Counted from the first letter of the stretch, positions 25,986 through 36,075 are shown. The stretch: 64,000 nucleotides of DNA from Bacillus sp. EB600 (GCF_024494385.1 NZ_JAEVLT010000004.1:1-64000); one strand, 5' to 3'. A program made the numbers and translations. Notes: a model not told the origin generated them from the letters alone.

Positions 25986-27734
25986 TTACAGTCTTGTTTG
26001 CCATTTTTCGCACCAAACAAGTTCATTTGGTGTGCCATTGAATTCAGATTCACCCATGATTTTATCAATTGTTTTCGTAATGGTGATTTCATCATCGTTG
26101 TACGCATTGATATAACATTTTACCATTGGGACATCTGTTAAGTGTGTTGTAAAGTTCAATGATACGAATACTGTTGGCACCTCTTGTACATACCAAGGTA
26201 CTTCATTGCTCATCGCTGTTTTCCATTTAATCCGGTAGTTGTTTTCTGCCCCATAGCCGATAACATCAGCAAAAACTAGTGCAGCATCTACTTCTTCGCG
26301 ATATTTTAAGGTAGCACCTTTAATACGGGTTGTACCATCGTTAACAGTTACTTCAAAACCGCGTCTTTCTAACTCGGCTACGATAAAATCTAACGTTTTG
26401 GAGTCGGCTGACATAATGCCGCCTTTTTCTCCTTCTAAGAAATAAAGACGAATACGCTTGTGGGTTTCCGGGCGAATTGGAAGCTGATCAAATGTATTTT
26501 TAACTAATGTAATCCCTTTTTCAGCTGCTTCTTTTGCACGGTTGAAATGATCCTCACAGCCGACGACCTTTAAGTCTTCTCTTGTGCGGAGCAATTTGCC
26601 TTCTTTTTGAGCATTGTGTAAGCCAATAGCTGCTTTTAAACCTAAGATTCTTTCTAGTGCATCCTGAAGACGTTCTTCCGTAATAACGCCATTTTTATAT
26701 CCATTTAACATAAAGGTAAAATCTTCATCGATATCGTTAAAAAATAAGAACATATCACATCCGGCAGCAATTGCCTGCGGCACATAATCCTCACGGCGCA
26801 TGGCTGAAGACATTCCTAACATATGGGTAGCATCTGTTAGAACTAATCCATTGAAGCCTAATTTCCCTTTTAAAAGACCGTTTATTAGTTCAGGTGCTAA
26901 CGTAGCTGGAAGGATATCTTTATCTTCTAATTCAGGCGCTAATTTCTTTTGGTATTCAGGTAAGGCAATATGACCGGCCATAATGGAATGGACACCATTT
27001 TCGATATGGTTACGGTAGACTTTACCATATGATTGTTCCCATTCTTCTACACTTAAATCATTTACGCCCAGAACTAAATGCTGATCACGTTCTTCTACAC
27101 CATCTCCAGGCCAGTGTTTGATACAAACCCCAATATTGCTTTCTCTTAATCCTTTAATATAAGAGTTTGTATGCTTAATAACTGTTTCAGGGTTTGTACC
27201 ATATGCACGGGTATTAACGATAGTGTTACGCCAGTTATAAAGGATATCAACACATGGATCAAAGTTCCAGTTAACACCAATTGCTTGTTCTTCACGGCCG
27301 CTTACATAACCTGCATCGTAAGAAACCTGCTCATCACCGGAAGCTTCACACATTGCTGCCTTTGCTACATAAGTACCGTCATTCATTGCCCCGTTACCGC
27401 CGGCATCACAGTTCGCTGCCACTAATAAAGGAATTTTTGAATTTGTTTGTAAATCATTAAGTAAATCTTGTACTTGTTCTGAGGTACCACCCTGGTAGCG
27501 GGCACCGCCGATATGGTATTTTTCGAGAATTTGCTTGTTTGTTAATTCATTCCCACTAAATTGGTCTTTTCCAAAGAAAAATAAGTTAATAAATAATTGT
27601 CCAATTTTTTCTTCATCTGACATACCAGAGATCGTATCTTTTACCCATTTAATATCTTCGTCAGAAAGATTGTATGGCTTAGCTTTTAAATCAACTTTTG
27701 CCATAGCAATATTTTCGGCAATTTTTTGTACCAT
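25986..27734 (-). CDS. GH3 glycoside hydrolase
   Basis: A 582-residue GH3 enzyme. Substrate-binding KHWPGDG (Lys206, His207) and the nucleophile Asp301 in NGLVLTDATHML are present. The C-terminal alpha/beta sandwich follows (residues 400-580). The KHWPGDG...DQH spacing is like beta-N-acetylhexosaminidase or beta-glucosidase members of GH3; the uronate setting suggests release of a sugar from a glucuronide, but the substrate is unknown. It has no signal peptide, so it acts on imported oligosaccharide. It ends the operon, 22 bases after the HAD gene. Confidence 0.85.
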   Translation of the reverse strand: MVQKIAENIAMAKVDLKAKPYNLSDEDIKWVKDTISGMSDEEKIGQLFINLFFFGKDQFSGNELTNKQILEKYHIGGARYQGGTSEQVQDLLNDLQTNSKIPLLVAANCDAGGNGAMNDGTYVAKAAMCEASGDEQVSYDAGYVSGREEQAIGVNWNFDPCVDILYNWRNTIVNTRAYGTNPETVIKHTNSYIKGLRESNIGVCIKHWPGDGVEERDQHLVLGVNDLSVEEWEQSYGKVYRNHIENGVHSIMAGHIALPEYQKKLAPELEDKDILPATLAPELINGLLKGKLGFNGLVLTDATHMLGMSSAMRREDYVPQAIAAGCDMFLFFNDIDEDFTFMLNGYKNGVITEERLQDALERILGLKAAIGLHNAQKEGKLLRTREDLKVVGCEDHFNRAKEAAEKGITLVKNTFDQLPIRPETHKRIRLYFLEGEKGGIMSADSKTLDFIVAELERRGFEVTVNDGTTRIKGATLKYREEVDAALVFADVIGYGAENNYRIKWKTAMSNEVPWYVQEVPTVFVSLNFTTHLTDVPMVKCYINAYNDDEITITKTIDKIMGESEFNGTPNELVWCEKWQTRL

Positions 27735-27756
27735 GACTTTTTCTCTCCTCTTAACT

Positions 27757-28611
27757 TTACTTGCTTAAGTTAGCATTAAATTCATCAATTAACTGTTGTT
27801 GATAGTCTCCGCCAAAGCTTCCATCAATAAATTTACCTAAGCTTTCAGTTCTGAAACGATCCCAGGAGAATTTTTCTTCGCCAACCAGGATTGGATAATA
27901 GAAAACGCCGTTCTTATCGGCAGCATCTAAATCTCCAGGTGCATCGCCAACCATTAATACATGGGTATTATCGAAACCGAATTTTTTCATTTGCTCGATA
28001 CAATACGCTTTTGTACCAGCTTCTTGGCCGAGCATAACATCCACATGGACAGAAAGTTCATGTCTTGTCCATTCGTCTAAAACGGCTGCACCATTGGCAG
28101 AAGAAACAATTGCGACATTTGCTACCTCTATTGCAGCCTGCAAGCCTTCTTTTGCTCCTTCAAATGGTTTGTCCTCACCGGACATTTCTTCGATCGTTTT
28201 ATTAACGGCATGACTCCATTCCAAAGCCAGCTTTAATTGCTCATCGTTTGTTTTTTCGATTTCACTTTTTAACGCAGGATTTGACAGTTCTTTCGTGGTT
28301 TCTGTCCATTTTTTGAAAGACGAGATATCGGGCATATCGATTCCTTCAGCTTCTAAAGCAGCAAAGGTCTGTACTACGCCTTTAAAACGATTGATTCCTC
28401 TTGTTTGTGTATAAAGATTGATATCGTTCCATACTTCAAGGAAATGATCATTAATATGATGAAGATTCCAGACATTTACAGCCTGAGGACCAAAGGCCTT
28501 TCTATGTTTCACTTCCATCGTATCCATTGCACAGCCATCAGAGTCTACACAAACTAAGAACTCTTTCGTCTTCTGAAAATCAGAAATTTTATCTTTCATT
28601 CCTTTACCCAC
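27757..28611 (-). CDS. HAD-superfamily hydrolase
   Basis: A 284-residue HAD phosphatase-like protein. Motif I is VCVDSDGCAMDT (Asp at about 23 and 25), motif II is VSSANG, and the Mg-binding motif IV is VGDAPGDLDAA near residue 225. A long helical cap lies between them. It is cotranscribed with GH3 and follows uxuB after a 150-base gap with two hairpins. A sugar-phosphate or phosphonate substrate connected to glycoside uptake is possible; nothing in the sequence fixes it. Confidence 0.85.
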   Translation of the reverse strand: MGKGMKDKISDFQKTKEFLVCVDSDGCAMDTMEVKHRKAFGPQAVNVWNLHHINDHFLEVWNDINLYTQTRGINRFKGVVQTFAALEAEGIDMPDISSFKKWTETTKELSNPALKSEIEKTNDEQLKLALEWSHAVNKTIEEMSGEDKPFEGAKEGLQAAIEVANVAIVSSANGAAVLDEWTRHELSVHVDVMLGQEAGTKAYCIEQMKKFGFDNTHVLMVGDAPGDLDAADKNGVFYYPILVGEEKFSWDRFRTESLGKFIDGSFGGDYQQQLIDEFNANLSK

Positions 28612-28669
28612 CTCTTTGATTGGCTTATGTAGTGCCTACTCCTTATTTTTAGAAAAAAGGAGTTGACAA

Positions 28670-28694
28670 TCCAATAAATGACTAATTTATTGGA
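28670..28694. repeat. Perfect inverted repeat upstream of the HAD gene
   Basis: TCCAATAAAT and ATTTATTGGA flank the spacer GACTA. It may be a protein-binding site or an RNA hairpin ahead of the HAD-GH3 pair. Confidence 0.5.
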
Positions 28695-28703
28695 CATAAA
28701 TGA

Positions 28704-28738
28704 AAGGCTGCCAATCCAAACATTGGACTAACAACCTT
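28704..28738 (-). terminator. Hairpin after uxuB
   Basis: Sixteen positions pair on the minus strand (AAGGTTGTTAGTCCAA with TTGGATTGGCAGCCTT, with several G-U pairs) around TGT. The T tract is poor, so it may be an internal attenuator or a stabilising hairpin rather than a full terminator. Confidence 0.5.
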
Positions 28739-28763
28739 CTTCATTTTTGTATATCTTTACGAA

Positions 28764-29618
28764 TTAAACTCCTGTGTAAGAAGAGAATCCGCCATCAATT
28801 GGAAGAACAACACCAGTTACAAAGCTTGCTGCTTGTTCGCTGGCTAAGAATAATAAGCCGCCAATTAGTTCTTCTGGCTCACCAAATCTCTCCATTGGTG
28901 TGCTGCCAAGAATTTTCCCTGTTCTTGCAGTTGGAGTTCCGTCTTCATTAAATAATAATTTTTCATTTTGCTTTGTTACTAAAAATCCAGGTGCAATCGC
29001 ATTTACACGAATGCCTGATTTAGCAAAATAAACTGCCAGCCATTGGGTAAAGTTGCTGATTGCAGCTTTAGCACCGCTGTATGCTGGAATTTTCGTTAAT
29101 GGTGTAAATGCGTTCATAGATGATACATTGATAATGACGCTTCCTTTTTTCTCAGTCATCGCTTTAGCAAAGACTTGAGATGGAAGTAATGTACCTAAGA
29201 AGTTTAAGTCAAATACGAACCCAACACCTTTAGGATCAAGTTCAAAGAATGTTTTTAGCTCTGGGTTACTTTTTACTGCTTCTGCATTGTAGAATTCATC
29301 ATCGGTTGTACCGCGTGGGTTATTTCCCCCTGCACCATTAAGAAGTATATCGCATGTACCAAGCTCTTTTTCGACGATTTCTCTTGCTTTTTCAAGTGCT
29401 TCACGATCAAGAACATTTGCAGCTACCCCAATTGCTTGTCCGCCTGCTGCTTTAATTTCGCCTGCAACCTTATCTGCTGGCTCTTGGTTAAGATCAAGAA
29501 TAGCAACTTTTGCGCCGCATTCTGCTAAAGCTTTAGCAAAATAAGATCCTAATACACCGCCACCGCCGGTTACAACTGCTACTTTGTTTGTTAAATCTAC
29601 TTTGAATGGAACTGCCAT
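28764..29618 (-). CDS. uxuB: Fructuronate reductase (SDR family)
   Basis: A 284-residue short-chain dehydrogenase. It has VVTGGGGVLGSYFAKALAE (NAD loop), NGAGGNNP, and the catalytic Ser-Tyr-Lys in NVSSMN and YSGAKAA. This is the SDR type of D-mannonate oxidoreductase found in Firmicutes, as in B. subtilis UxuB, and not the long-chain E. coli type. It reduces fructuronate to mannonate, which UxuA, encoded 48 bases upstream, dehydrates to KDG. The insertion of about 45 residues around TTDDEFYNAEAVK is normal for this group. Confidence 0.88.
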   Translation of the reverse strand: MAVPFKVDLTNKVAVVTGGGGVLGSYFAKALAECGAKVAILDLNQEPADKVAGEIKAAGGQAIGVAANVLDREALEKAREIVEKELGTCDILLNGAGGNNPRGTTDDEFYNAEAVKSNPELKTFFELDPKGVGFVFDLNFLGTLLPSQVFAKAMTEKKGSVIINVSSMNAFTPLTKIPAYSGAKAAISNFTQWLAVYFAKSGIRVNAIAPGFLVTKQNEKLLFNEDGTPTARTGKILGSTPMERFGEPEELIGGLLFLASEQAASFVTGVVLPIDGGFSSYTGV

Positions 29619-29666
29619 TTAAGAATCTCCTCCTCATGTTTCGTAACGTTTTCTATTTTTTGTTTA

Positions 29667-30716
29667 TTAACGTTTTCTACTTTTTTGTTCTGCTTCCCAT
29701 AAGCCGTTCAGATAAGTAGCACCTAATGCCCGGTCATATAAACCATAGCCTGGTTTTCCTGTTTCTCCCCAAATCATGCGGCCATGGTCAGGGCGGATTG
29801 GTCCAGTATAATCAAAATCAGCCATTGCCCGAATCACTTCATACATATCAATGGAACCGTCTGCTGATAAATGGCCTGATTCTTGGAAGGATCTTCCGCC
29901 TGTGTGCTTAACATTACGGGCATGGACAAAGTGTACACGGCCCTTCTTACCAAAATAACGTAGCATTTCAGGGAAATCGTTCTTTGGATCAGAGCCAAGC
30001 GAACCACTGCACATTGTTAAGCCGTTATATGGGCTGTCAACAAGAGAAATAAATCTTTCCAGATTTTCTTTATTTGTAATAATACGTGGAAGACCAAAGA
30101 TATCCCATGGTGGATCATCCGGATGGATCGCCATTTTGACATTTGCTTCCTCAGCAACAGGGATGATTTCTTTCAAGAAATATTCAAGGTTTTCCCATAG
30201 TTTTTCATGATCAACATTTTTATAGTGATCAAATAATGTTTGAAGTTCTTCTTTTTTGTAGCTTGTATCCCAGCCTGGAAGTTGTAATTCCCCAGTTAAC
30301 GGATCCATTTTATCAACAACAGATTCTTCAAAAATTAGTGCTGTTGAGCCATCAGGCAAACGGTAATCTAACTGGGAACGAGTCCAGTCGAAAATCGGCA
30401 TAAAGTTATAGCAAATAACCGGAATTCCAGCCTTCCCTAGGTTGCGGATTGTTTCCTTATAGTTTTCAATATATTTGTCACGGGTTGGAAGACCAATTTT
30501 GATATCCTCATGGACCGGAACGCTTTCAATAACTGAAATGTGTAAACCAGCTTCTTCCACCGTATTTTTTAATTCGTTAATTTTATCTAGCGGCCAAGAC
30601 TCGCCAACAGGGATATCATAAATAGCTGTAACAATCCCTTTCATCCCCGGAATTTGACGGATATATTCCAAAGAGATGGAGTCAGATGGACCGTACCAAC
30701 GAAAACCCATTTCCAT
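29667..30716 (-). CDS. uxuA: Mannonate dehydratase
   Basis: A 349-residue UxuA, a TIM-barrel metalloenzyme converting D-mannonate to 2-keto-3-deoxygluconate. Seen are [20 protein letters not shown] at the N-terminus, [10 protein letters not shown] near residue 102, and the metal-site stretches [10 protein letters not shown] and TMCSGSLGS, ending with [13 protein letters not shown]. It lies 18 bases after uxaC in the same operon. Length is close to that of the family. Confidence 0.95.
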   Translation of the reverse strand: MEMGFRWYGPSDSISLEYIRQIPGMKGIVTAIYDIPVGESWPLDKINELKNTVEEAGLHISVIESVPVHEDIKIGLPTRDKYIENYKETIRNLGKAGIPVICYNFMPIFDWTRSQLDYRLPDGSTALIFEESVVDKMDPLTGELQLPGWDTSYKKEELQTLFDHYKNVDHEKLWENLEYFLKEIIPVAEEANVKMAIHPDDPPWDIFGLPRIITNKENLERFISLVDSPYNGLTMCSGSLGSDPKNDFPEMLRYFGKKGRVHFVHARNVKHTGGRSFQESGHLSADGSIDMYEVIRAMADFDYTGPIRPDHGRMIWGETGKPGYGLYDRALGATYLNGLWEAEQKSRKR

Positions 30717-30733
30717 ATTGTTATTCCTCCTTT

Positions 30734-32149
30734 TTAATTAACGTCTATACTAAAGTAGTTTTTAGCGTTGTTATAACAAATATTCTCAATTAGCGTTTGC
30801 AATAAAGCCTGGTCATTAGGGATTTCTCCATCTTCAACCCATGTTCCAACTAAATTACATAGAACCCGACGGAAATACTCATGACGGCTATACGAAATAA
30901 AGCTTCTTGAATCAGTCAGCATACCGACAAAATGGGCAAGTAATGCTTGATCTGCTAAAGAAGACAATTGGCGAATCATGCCTGGTTTCGTATCGTTAAA
31001 CCACCAGCCGGAACCAAATTGGATCTTACCTGGAACACCTGCTTCAGTCTGAAAGTTTTGAATGGTGCTTCCAATCAAATCATTGTATACAGGATTAAGA
31101 TTATAAATAATCATTTTAGGAAGTGAATCTTCCAAATCAAAGGCATTAAGCAATGCATTTAATGGTGGAGCAACTTCACCTTGATCATTAATGGAATCAA
31201 AGCCAACATCTGGTCCTAACCTTTTAAACATTTTTAGATTATTATTTCGAATAGCCCCAAAATGGATTTGCATTGCCCAATCTCTCTTTTTGTAGCATTT
31301 AGCTAGGAACAAAAGAATGGCTGTTTTAAATTTCTTTTCATCTTCCAGGCTAACTTGATCTCCATTTCGTCCGGCCTGGAATATTCCATCTAATTCACCT
31401 TCGTCGAAAGCTGCAAAAGGTATATCAGCTAAGCCATGGTCAGAAATACGGCCGCCCTTATCGTGGAAGTATTGGACTCTTTCTTCTAATGCCTGCGAAT
31501 ATTCAGCAAACGTTGAAAAAGTTTTATTTGTAACTTTTTCAAGCTTGTTAACAAAATCAACAAATGTTTCTTTGTTAATTTCTAAACCTTTGTCTGGACG
31601 AAAGGTTGGGAGAACTTTAACATCAAAATCTTTGATTTGTTTAATTTGGTCATGATATTGAAGGTCATCCGTTGGATCATCTGTCGTACAAATTACTTTC
31701 ACATTTGAGCGTTTAATTAATCCTTGTACGGAATAATCATCCTGCTTTAATAATTCATTACAGTGATCATAGACTTTTTTCCAATTATTCTCATTAAGTA
31801 ACTCATCGACACCAAAATACTTTTTTAATTCGATGTGTGTCCAATGATAGAGCGCATTTCCAATCGTGTTAGGAACTGTTTTTGCCCATGCCTGGAATTT
31901 TTCTTCATCGCTGGCGTCTCCTGTGATAAAGCGCTCATCGATGCCGTTTGCTCTCATACCTCTCCATTTATAATGGTCTCCTGCCAGCCAAAGCTCCGTG
32001 ATCGTGTTAAACCTCAGGTTTTCAGCAATCTCCTTAGGAGATAGATGGCAGTGATAATCATAAATTGGCATTTTTTCGGCATAATTATGGTACAAATCAA
32101 CGGCTGTTTTATTATTCAACATAAAGTTGTCATGAATAAAGGAACCCAA
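30734..32149 (-). CDS. uxaC: Glucuronate isomerase
   Basis: A 471-residue uronate isomerase, converting D-glucuronate to fructuronate (and galacturonate to tagaturonate). The amidohydrolase-fold motif [16 protein letters not shown] lies near residue 33, with [10 protein letters not shown] and [18 protein letters not shown] in the C-terminal part. I set the start at TTG 32149: it is eight bases after GAAAGGG, and [13 protein letters not shown] then aligns with the B. subtilis start without overhang. The ORF is open to 32176. It is second in the operon after the aldolase. Confidence 0.93.
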   Translation of the reverse strand: MGSFIHDNFMLNNKTAVDLYHNYAEKMPIYDYHCHLSPKEIAENLRFNTITELWLAGDHYKWRGMRANGIDERFITGDASDEEKFQAWAKTVPNTIGNALYHWTHIELKKYFGVDELLNENNWKKVYDHCNELLKQDDYSVQGLIKRSNVKVICTTDDPTDDLQYHDQIKQIKDFDVKVLPTFRPDKGLEINKETFVDFVNKLEKVTNKTFSTFAEYSQALEERVQYFHDKGGRISDHGLADIPFAAFDEGELDGIFQAGRNGDQVSLEDEKKFKTAILLFLAKCYKKRDWAMQIHFGAIRNNNLKMFKRLGPDVGFDSINDQGEVAPPLNALLNAFDLEDSLPKMIIYNLNPVYNDLIGSTIQNFQTEAGVPGKIQFGSGWWFNDTKPGMIRQLSSLADQALLAHFVGMLTDSRSFISYSRHEYFRRVLCNLVGTWVEDGEIPNDQALLQTLIENICYNNAKNYFSIDVN

Positions 32150-32229
32150 GTAAAACACCCTTTCCAATTCCATCATTTAATAAAGGTTAATCATATCCAC
32201 TTATGTACTTTCTGGGTGCTCTACAAGTT

Positions 32230-32871
32230 TTATGCTTTTATGGAGGCTAGCTTATCCATAAACTCACTTGCTACTTTTTGAACAGAACTGTAGTCACCAG
32301 CTGTTACACCCTTTGTTAATGCACTGCCAATTCCTACTGCAAATGCTCCGTTATTGACCCACTTATCAATATTGTCTAAGCTTACGCCGCCTGATGGCAT
32401 TAATTGAACATGAGGAATAGGTCCTTTCACGTCTTTAATAAAGGAAGGTCCTAGCAAACTTCCTGGGAAAAGCTTGCAAACATCTACACCAAATGTTAAA
32501 GCTTGCATTATTTCTGTTACTGATCCGCAGCCTGGTAAATAAGGAATAGCATAGCGATTACACATCGTTGCAATAGCACCGTCAAAGTGTGGACTTACAA
32601 CAAAACGAGCTCCTTTCATAATCGCGATTCTTGCTGTTTCTTCATCCAAAACAGTTCCTGCCCCGATGATCATTTGGCTATCTCCGTGTTGAGAAAGCTC
32701 AGCAATAGCATCTTCTGCCCCTGGTGTCGAGAAAGTAACCTCAAGTGAACGGATACCACCCTTAAATGCCTGCTTCGAAATTTCAACCGCATCTTCTTTA
32801 TTCTTACCGCGGATTACTGCCACTAAATAGCCTTTATGCATCTCACTTAACACTTCGTATTTTTGTAACAT
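32230..32871 (-). CDS. kdgA: KDPG/KHG aldolase
   Basis: A 213-residue class I aldolase cleaving 2-keto-3-deoxy-6-phosphogluconate to pyruvate and glyceraldehyde-3-phosphate. The Schiff-base lysine lies in VDVCKLFPGS and the catalytic Glu in RSLEVTFSTP. It is the first gene of the uronate operon (kdgA-uxaC-uxuA-uxuB). No KDG kinase gene, which supplies its substrate, exists in this window. An operator at 33088 lies upstream. Confidence 0.92.
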   Translation of the reverse strand: MLQKYEVLSEMHKGYLVAVIRGKNKEDAVEISKQAFKGGIRSLEVTFSTPGAEDAIAELSQHGDSQMIIGAGTVLDEETARIAIMKGARFVVSPHFDGAIATMCNRYAIPYLPGCGSVTEIMQALTFGVDVCKLFPGSLLGPSFIKDVKGPIPHVQLMPSGGVSLDNIDKWVNNGAFAVGIGSALTKGVTAGDYSSVQKVASEFMDKLASIKA

Positions 32872-33087
32872 TTGTTATCACCTGGCCTATCTATATATTT
32901 CAAAACGTAACTCCATTAAAATTATCTGCTATTTTCAAACATGGTAAATAAACATAAAATTTCATATCTCATTTGTGATAGAAACCAAACACGTTTAGGT
33001 TGTTTATTATTTGTAAAAATATACTTATCTAATTCAACTAGCTTTAATAGTCACCTACTTTAGAACCTCATCCCCCTTTTTCATCTT

Positions 33088-33106
33088 GCATACTTGTATA
33101 CTAGCA
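33088..33106. promoter_or_regulatory. Uronate-type GntR operator, copy 1
   Basis: CTTGTATACTAG within a longer match to the sites at 35895 and 38612. The core CTnGTATACnAG is a palindrome of the FadR/UxuR kind. It is 217 bases upstream of kdgA, in an otherwise ORF-free gap. Confidence 0.65.
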
Positions 33107-33243
33107 CAATCAATTTATTTTTGCTATTAAAAATAACACTTATTCAAAATTTCTTTGCCTTTTTTTAAATCATTTCTTGAAGCTTACTTTTAACAGAGCC
33201 AAATTCTGCAACTAGAACAACTTAAAACAAATCATTAAAGGCA

Positions 33244-33275
33244 AAGAGCCTGATTAACTTCTTAACCAGCCTCTT
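33244..33275 (-). terminator. Terminator of the first GPH transporter
   Basis: AAGAGCCTGATTAA and TTAACCAGCCTCTT pair in a long stem just after the transporter stop. Confidence 0.6.
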
Positions 33276-33290
33276 AACTATACCTTACCC

Positions 33291-34658
33291 TTACAGGTTA
33301 TTGCCTGTTTTTCTTTTTTCAGTTAAATCAGCAGCAAGCTGATTTGTACGCTTTTTATTCAAGGGATAAAGAAATACCAAAATTAAGAAAACCACAATGT
33401 AGACTGCTGCAGGTATTAACGTAGCCAGCGTATGAATTCCATTAAGGACGTGCTGCGGCTGCACCTTTAGCGCTGCATTGTATCCAATTGCTCCAATTAC
33501 AGCCCCCCCAAGACCGCCAGCAATGGCTTGTCCGACCTTGCGGGCAAATGAATAAATGGAGTAGACTGTTCCATCTTCACGCAACCCAGTTAAAAACTCA
33601 TGATAATCAATTACATCTGTTACAAATGCCCAAACAACAATATTAAAGAAGGCAAATCCAAACATACCGACAGCTGAAAGGATTACATATACAGTTGCAC
33701 TAATATTTGGCATGAAGAATAACAAAAGATATACAATTGCAGCTAGTGCCATACCTGCTGAAGCAATTTCTTTTTTACCATGCGTTCGTACTAAAGGGTT
33801 TGCTATTGGTACGGCAATAAACGCTGACACCGATTGAACAATCCCAATAAAGCTTAATATTTTTGCATTGCCAAAATAATCCTTAAACAAGTACACGTTA
33901 ACAGTACCAATGAGCATCATGTTGATCATAAATAATAGTGAAGCAATTAGAATCCAAATCAAAGGTTTGTTTTTCATAAGACCTTTAAATGTTTTACCAA
34001 AATCGGCATGTTTCTCTTGGGTTTCAGAGACTACAATCCGTTCGGTCGACATTTTCACACAGGCCATATAACATGCGATGGATAAAATACCAAAGAGGAT
34101 CGCGGCCATAAAAAAGCGGTTTGCGTCAGCCTTGTTGTTTACAAATACGATCAAAGGTCCTACAGCGCCAATGATCAATTGTGCTGCCATTGACCCCATC
34201 GTTCTGTACGTCGATAAGGACGTCCGTTGGACAGGATCATTGGTAATAACAGAGGCCATTGATCCGTAAGGAATATTAACAGTACTATAAAATGTTCCCC
34301 AAAGGATATACGTTACAAAAGCATATGCTTCATAAAATCCAGTCGACATTCCGGGAATCCGTAAAAACATTAATATTCCTGCAATGACAAGTGGAAAAGA
34401 CATCCTAAATATCCAAGGTCTGAATTTTCCGTTTTTACCTGTTTTTCTTGAATCAATAAAACGGCCCCAGGTAACATCGGCAAAGGCGTCCCAGATCCGT
34501 GCAATTAAAAACAGTGTTCCTACAAATGCCGGACTAATTCCGAACACGTCCGTATAGAAAACCATTAAGAAAGAACTGACGAGAATGAAGAAGAAATCGT
34601 TACCAAAGTCGCCGAATAAATAACCAATTTTATCTTTCATACCAAAAGTATTCATCAT
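33291..34658 (-). CDS. GPH-family sugar (glycoside/hexuronide) transporter 1
   Basis: A 455-residue 12-helix MFS protein of the glycoside-pentoside-hexuronide group. It starts with FGMKDKIGYLFGDFGNDFFF, the group's conserved first helix, and shows DVTWGRFIDSRKTGKNGKFR between helices 2 and 3. It should bring in glucuronides or hexuronates by cation symport. It is about 60 percent identical by eye to the second transporter at 36927. A 325-base gap with a terminator separates it from the regulator upstream, so it probably has its own promoter. Confidence 0.88.
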   Translation of the reverse strand: MMNTFGMKDKIGYLFGDFGNDFFFILVSSFLMVFYTDVFGISPAFVGTLFLIARIWDAFADVTWGRFIDSRKTGKNGKFRPWIFRMSFPLVIAGILMFLRIPGMSTGFYEAYAFVTYILWGTFYSTVNIPYGSMASVITNDPVQRTSLSTYRTMGSMAAQLIIGAVGPLIVFVNNKADANRFFMAAILFGILSIACYMACVKMSTERIVVSETQEKHADFGKTFKGLMKNKPLIWILIASLLFMINMMLIGTVNVYLFKDYFGNAKILSFIGIVQSVSAFIAVPIANPLVRTHGKKEIASAGMALAAIVYLLLFFMPNISATVYVILSAVGMFGFAFFNIVVWAFVTDVIDYHEFLTGLREDGTVYSIYSFARKVGQAIAGGLGGAVIGAIGYNAALKVQPQHVLNGIHTLATLIPAAVYIVVFLILVFLYPLNKKRTNQLAADLTEKRKTGNNL

Positions 34659-34968
34659 TTTTCCTCCAAAGTCTTCCAGTTACTATTTCATTAAAAGCAA
34701 AGTCCCCAAAATTCATTTTTAGACTTAAGAATGAATCATTCGTTTATGTACAATACAAATGCTTTGCATATCGAATATGTCCTAACACAAGTTAAACTGT
34801 ACAATATTTTGCAAAACATACTTAAATTTTTCATTAAAATCGGTATCTTGAATTATATGTTTCCTTTTGTTTACCCACCCTTTTATGTACTCGAAGTGTT
34901 TTTGTATAATAATGTTGTCGCTAATTTAATACTAACAGCTAAGTGTAAAGTGCTTTACTAAACAAAAA
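34659..34968. other. Promoter region of GPH transporter 1
   Basis: A 310-base gap with no convincing gene. GTAAAGTGCTTTAC at about 34945 is a palindrome that resembles a cre site but lacks the central CG. I see no copy of the CTTGTATACTAG operator. Confidence 0.35.
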
Positions 34969-35001
34969 TGCCAGCATCCTATTTTTATAGGAATACTGGC
35001 A
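34969..35001 (-). terminator. Terminator of GntR regulator 1
   Basis: TGCCAG-CATCCTAT pairs with ATAGGAATA-CTGGCA; it overlaps the last codons of the regulator and is followed by a T tract. Confidence 0.75.
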
Positions 35002-35710
35002 CTTGATCAAAATAATTTAAATATGGACTGTCTTCTTTAAATAAGATTTCCCAAGTTTTGATTGGGTCCATGATATGCTTTCTTACGATTCCTTCCACCT
35101 TTTCTACTTCTCTGTTTTCAATAATTTTCAAGATTATTTCATGTTGAGCAATAACTTCGTCAAAACTCGATTGGATTTCTGAAAGCAGCCTGATGCGATT
35201 ATAATGCGTGCTTAACCGGGTTATTGCTGCCCAGACGTTTTCTTTCTTATTTCCTTGATAAATGATGTGATGAAACCTTGTATCTAAAAGATGGAATTCC
35301 CGTTCATATCCTTTGCGGCCGATCAACTCATTCTGAAGAGCAAGGTTTTTTTTCAGCTCCAATAAATTTTCGTGGGGAAAGGATTCACAAGCAAGTTTCA
35401 AGATTTCCTTTTCAAGATAGTAGCGCATAAAGGAAGCTTCTTCTACCAATTGCGGCTTAATCTTAGAAACATACGTTCCTACCTGAGGAAAAACTTCTAC
35501 TAAGTACTCTTCCCTAAGTTTTGCCATAACCTCTCTTATTGGCGTCCGAGAAAGGTGTAGGGCTTCTGCCAATTCTATTTCACTTATTGCTTTACCTGGT
35601 TGTAATTCCAACGACATAATTGCTTCTTTTATTATTCGATAGGAATAATCCTTATTATTCTCACCAGTTAGCCTTTTGGATACTGTCAGCATTCCATTTG
35701 CACTCCCCAT
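34985..35710 (-). CDS. GntR/FadR-family regulator 1
   Basis: A 241-residue regulator. The N-terminal winged helix shows ISEIELAEALHLSRTPIREV (residues 41-60), and the C-terminal half is a helical FCD domain with metal-ligand histidines (FHLLDTRFHHIIYQG, IAQHEIILKIIE). Such proteins control uronate genes (UxuR/ExuR class) and release DNA when fructuronate or a similar ligand binds. It is about three quarters identical to regulator 2 at 36058. An operator and two cre sites lie 110-245 bases upstream. Confidence 0.9.
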   Translation of the reverse strand: MGSANGMLTVSKRLTGENNKDYSYRIIKEAIMSLELQPGKAISEIELAEALHLSRTPIREVMAKLREEYLVEVFPQVGTYVSKIKPQLVEEASFMRYYLEKEILKLACESFPHENLLELKKNLALQNELIGRKGYEREFHLLDTRFHHIIYQGNKKENVWAAITRLSTHYNRIRLLSEIQSSFDEVIAQHEIILKIIENREVEKVEGIVRKHIMDPIKTWEILFKEDSPYLNYFDQVPVFL

Positions 35711-35819
35711 TACAAAACCTTGTATGTAAATAAATAACTATGAAACCGTTTTTTTTATCATAACATTCTGTATAAACTCATTCAATACTAGTATTATAGA
35801 AAAGAAGATAGTTGAGACG

Positions 35820-35833
35820 GGTAAACGCTTACA
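35820..35833. promoter_or_regulatory. cre site (CcpA)
   Basis: GGTAAACGCTTACA matches the cre consensus TGWNANCGNTNWCA at 13 of 14 positions. Confidence 0.75.
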
Positions 35834-35894
35834 CCGATTAATAGAGCTATTTAAGATTAATTAGGTGGAAGTTTCATTGTTCCTTCCTCGTTAA

Positions 35895-35912
35895 CATACT
35901 TGTATACTAGCA
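35895..35912. promoter_or_regulatory. Uronate-type GntR operator, copy 2
   Basis: CATACTTGTATACTAGCA, identical over 18 bases to copy 1 (33089-33106). It lies between two cre sites upstream of regulator 1. Confidence 0.7.
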
Positions 35913-35939
35913 TGTACGAGATAGATTTGCAATGGAAAA

Positions 35940-35953
35940 TGTAAACGGTAACA
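35940..35953. promoter_or_regulatory. cre site (CcpA)
   Basis: TGTAAACGGTAACA matches all 14 positions of the cre consensus. Confidence 0.8.
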
Positions 35954-36041
35954 ATTCGTTCGATTTTCCATGCTGTCTTTGTTTAATATAGAACAATTCC
36001 AGTTATATAACTGCCTATTATTACCAAAGATTAAAGCAAAA

Positions 36042-36075
36042 AAACCAGAACCTTTTTTCAAAGGAATACTGGTTT
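36042..36075 (-). terminator. Terminator of GntR regulator 2
   Basis: On the minus strand AACCAGTATTCCTTT folds back on AAAGGTTCTGGTT and runs into seven T. As with regulator 1, it overlaps the end of the gene. Confidence 0.75.

Noticed and set aside
34731..34961. Plus-strand 76-residue ORF between GPH1 and GntR1
   Set aside because: No ribosome site, AT-rich, and it lies in the promoter gap of minus-strand genes.
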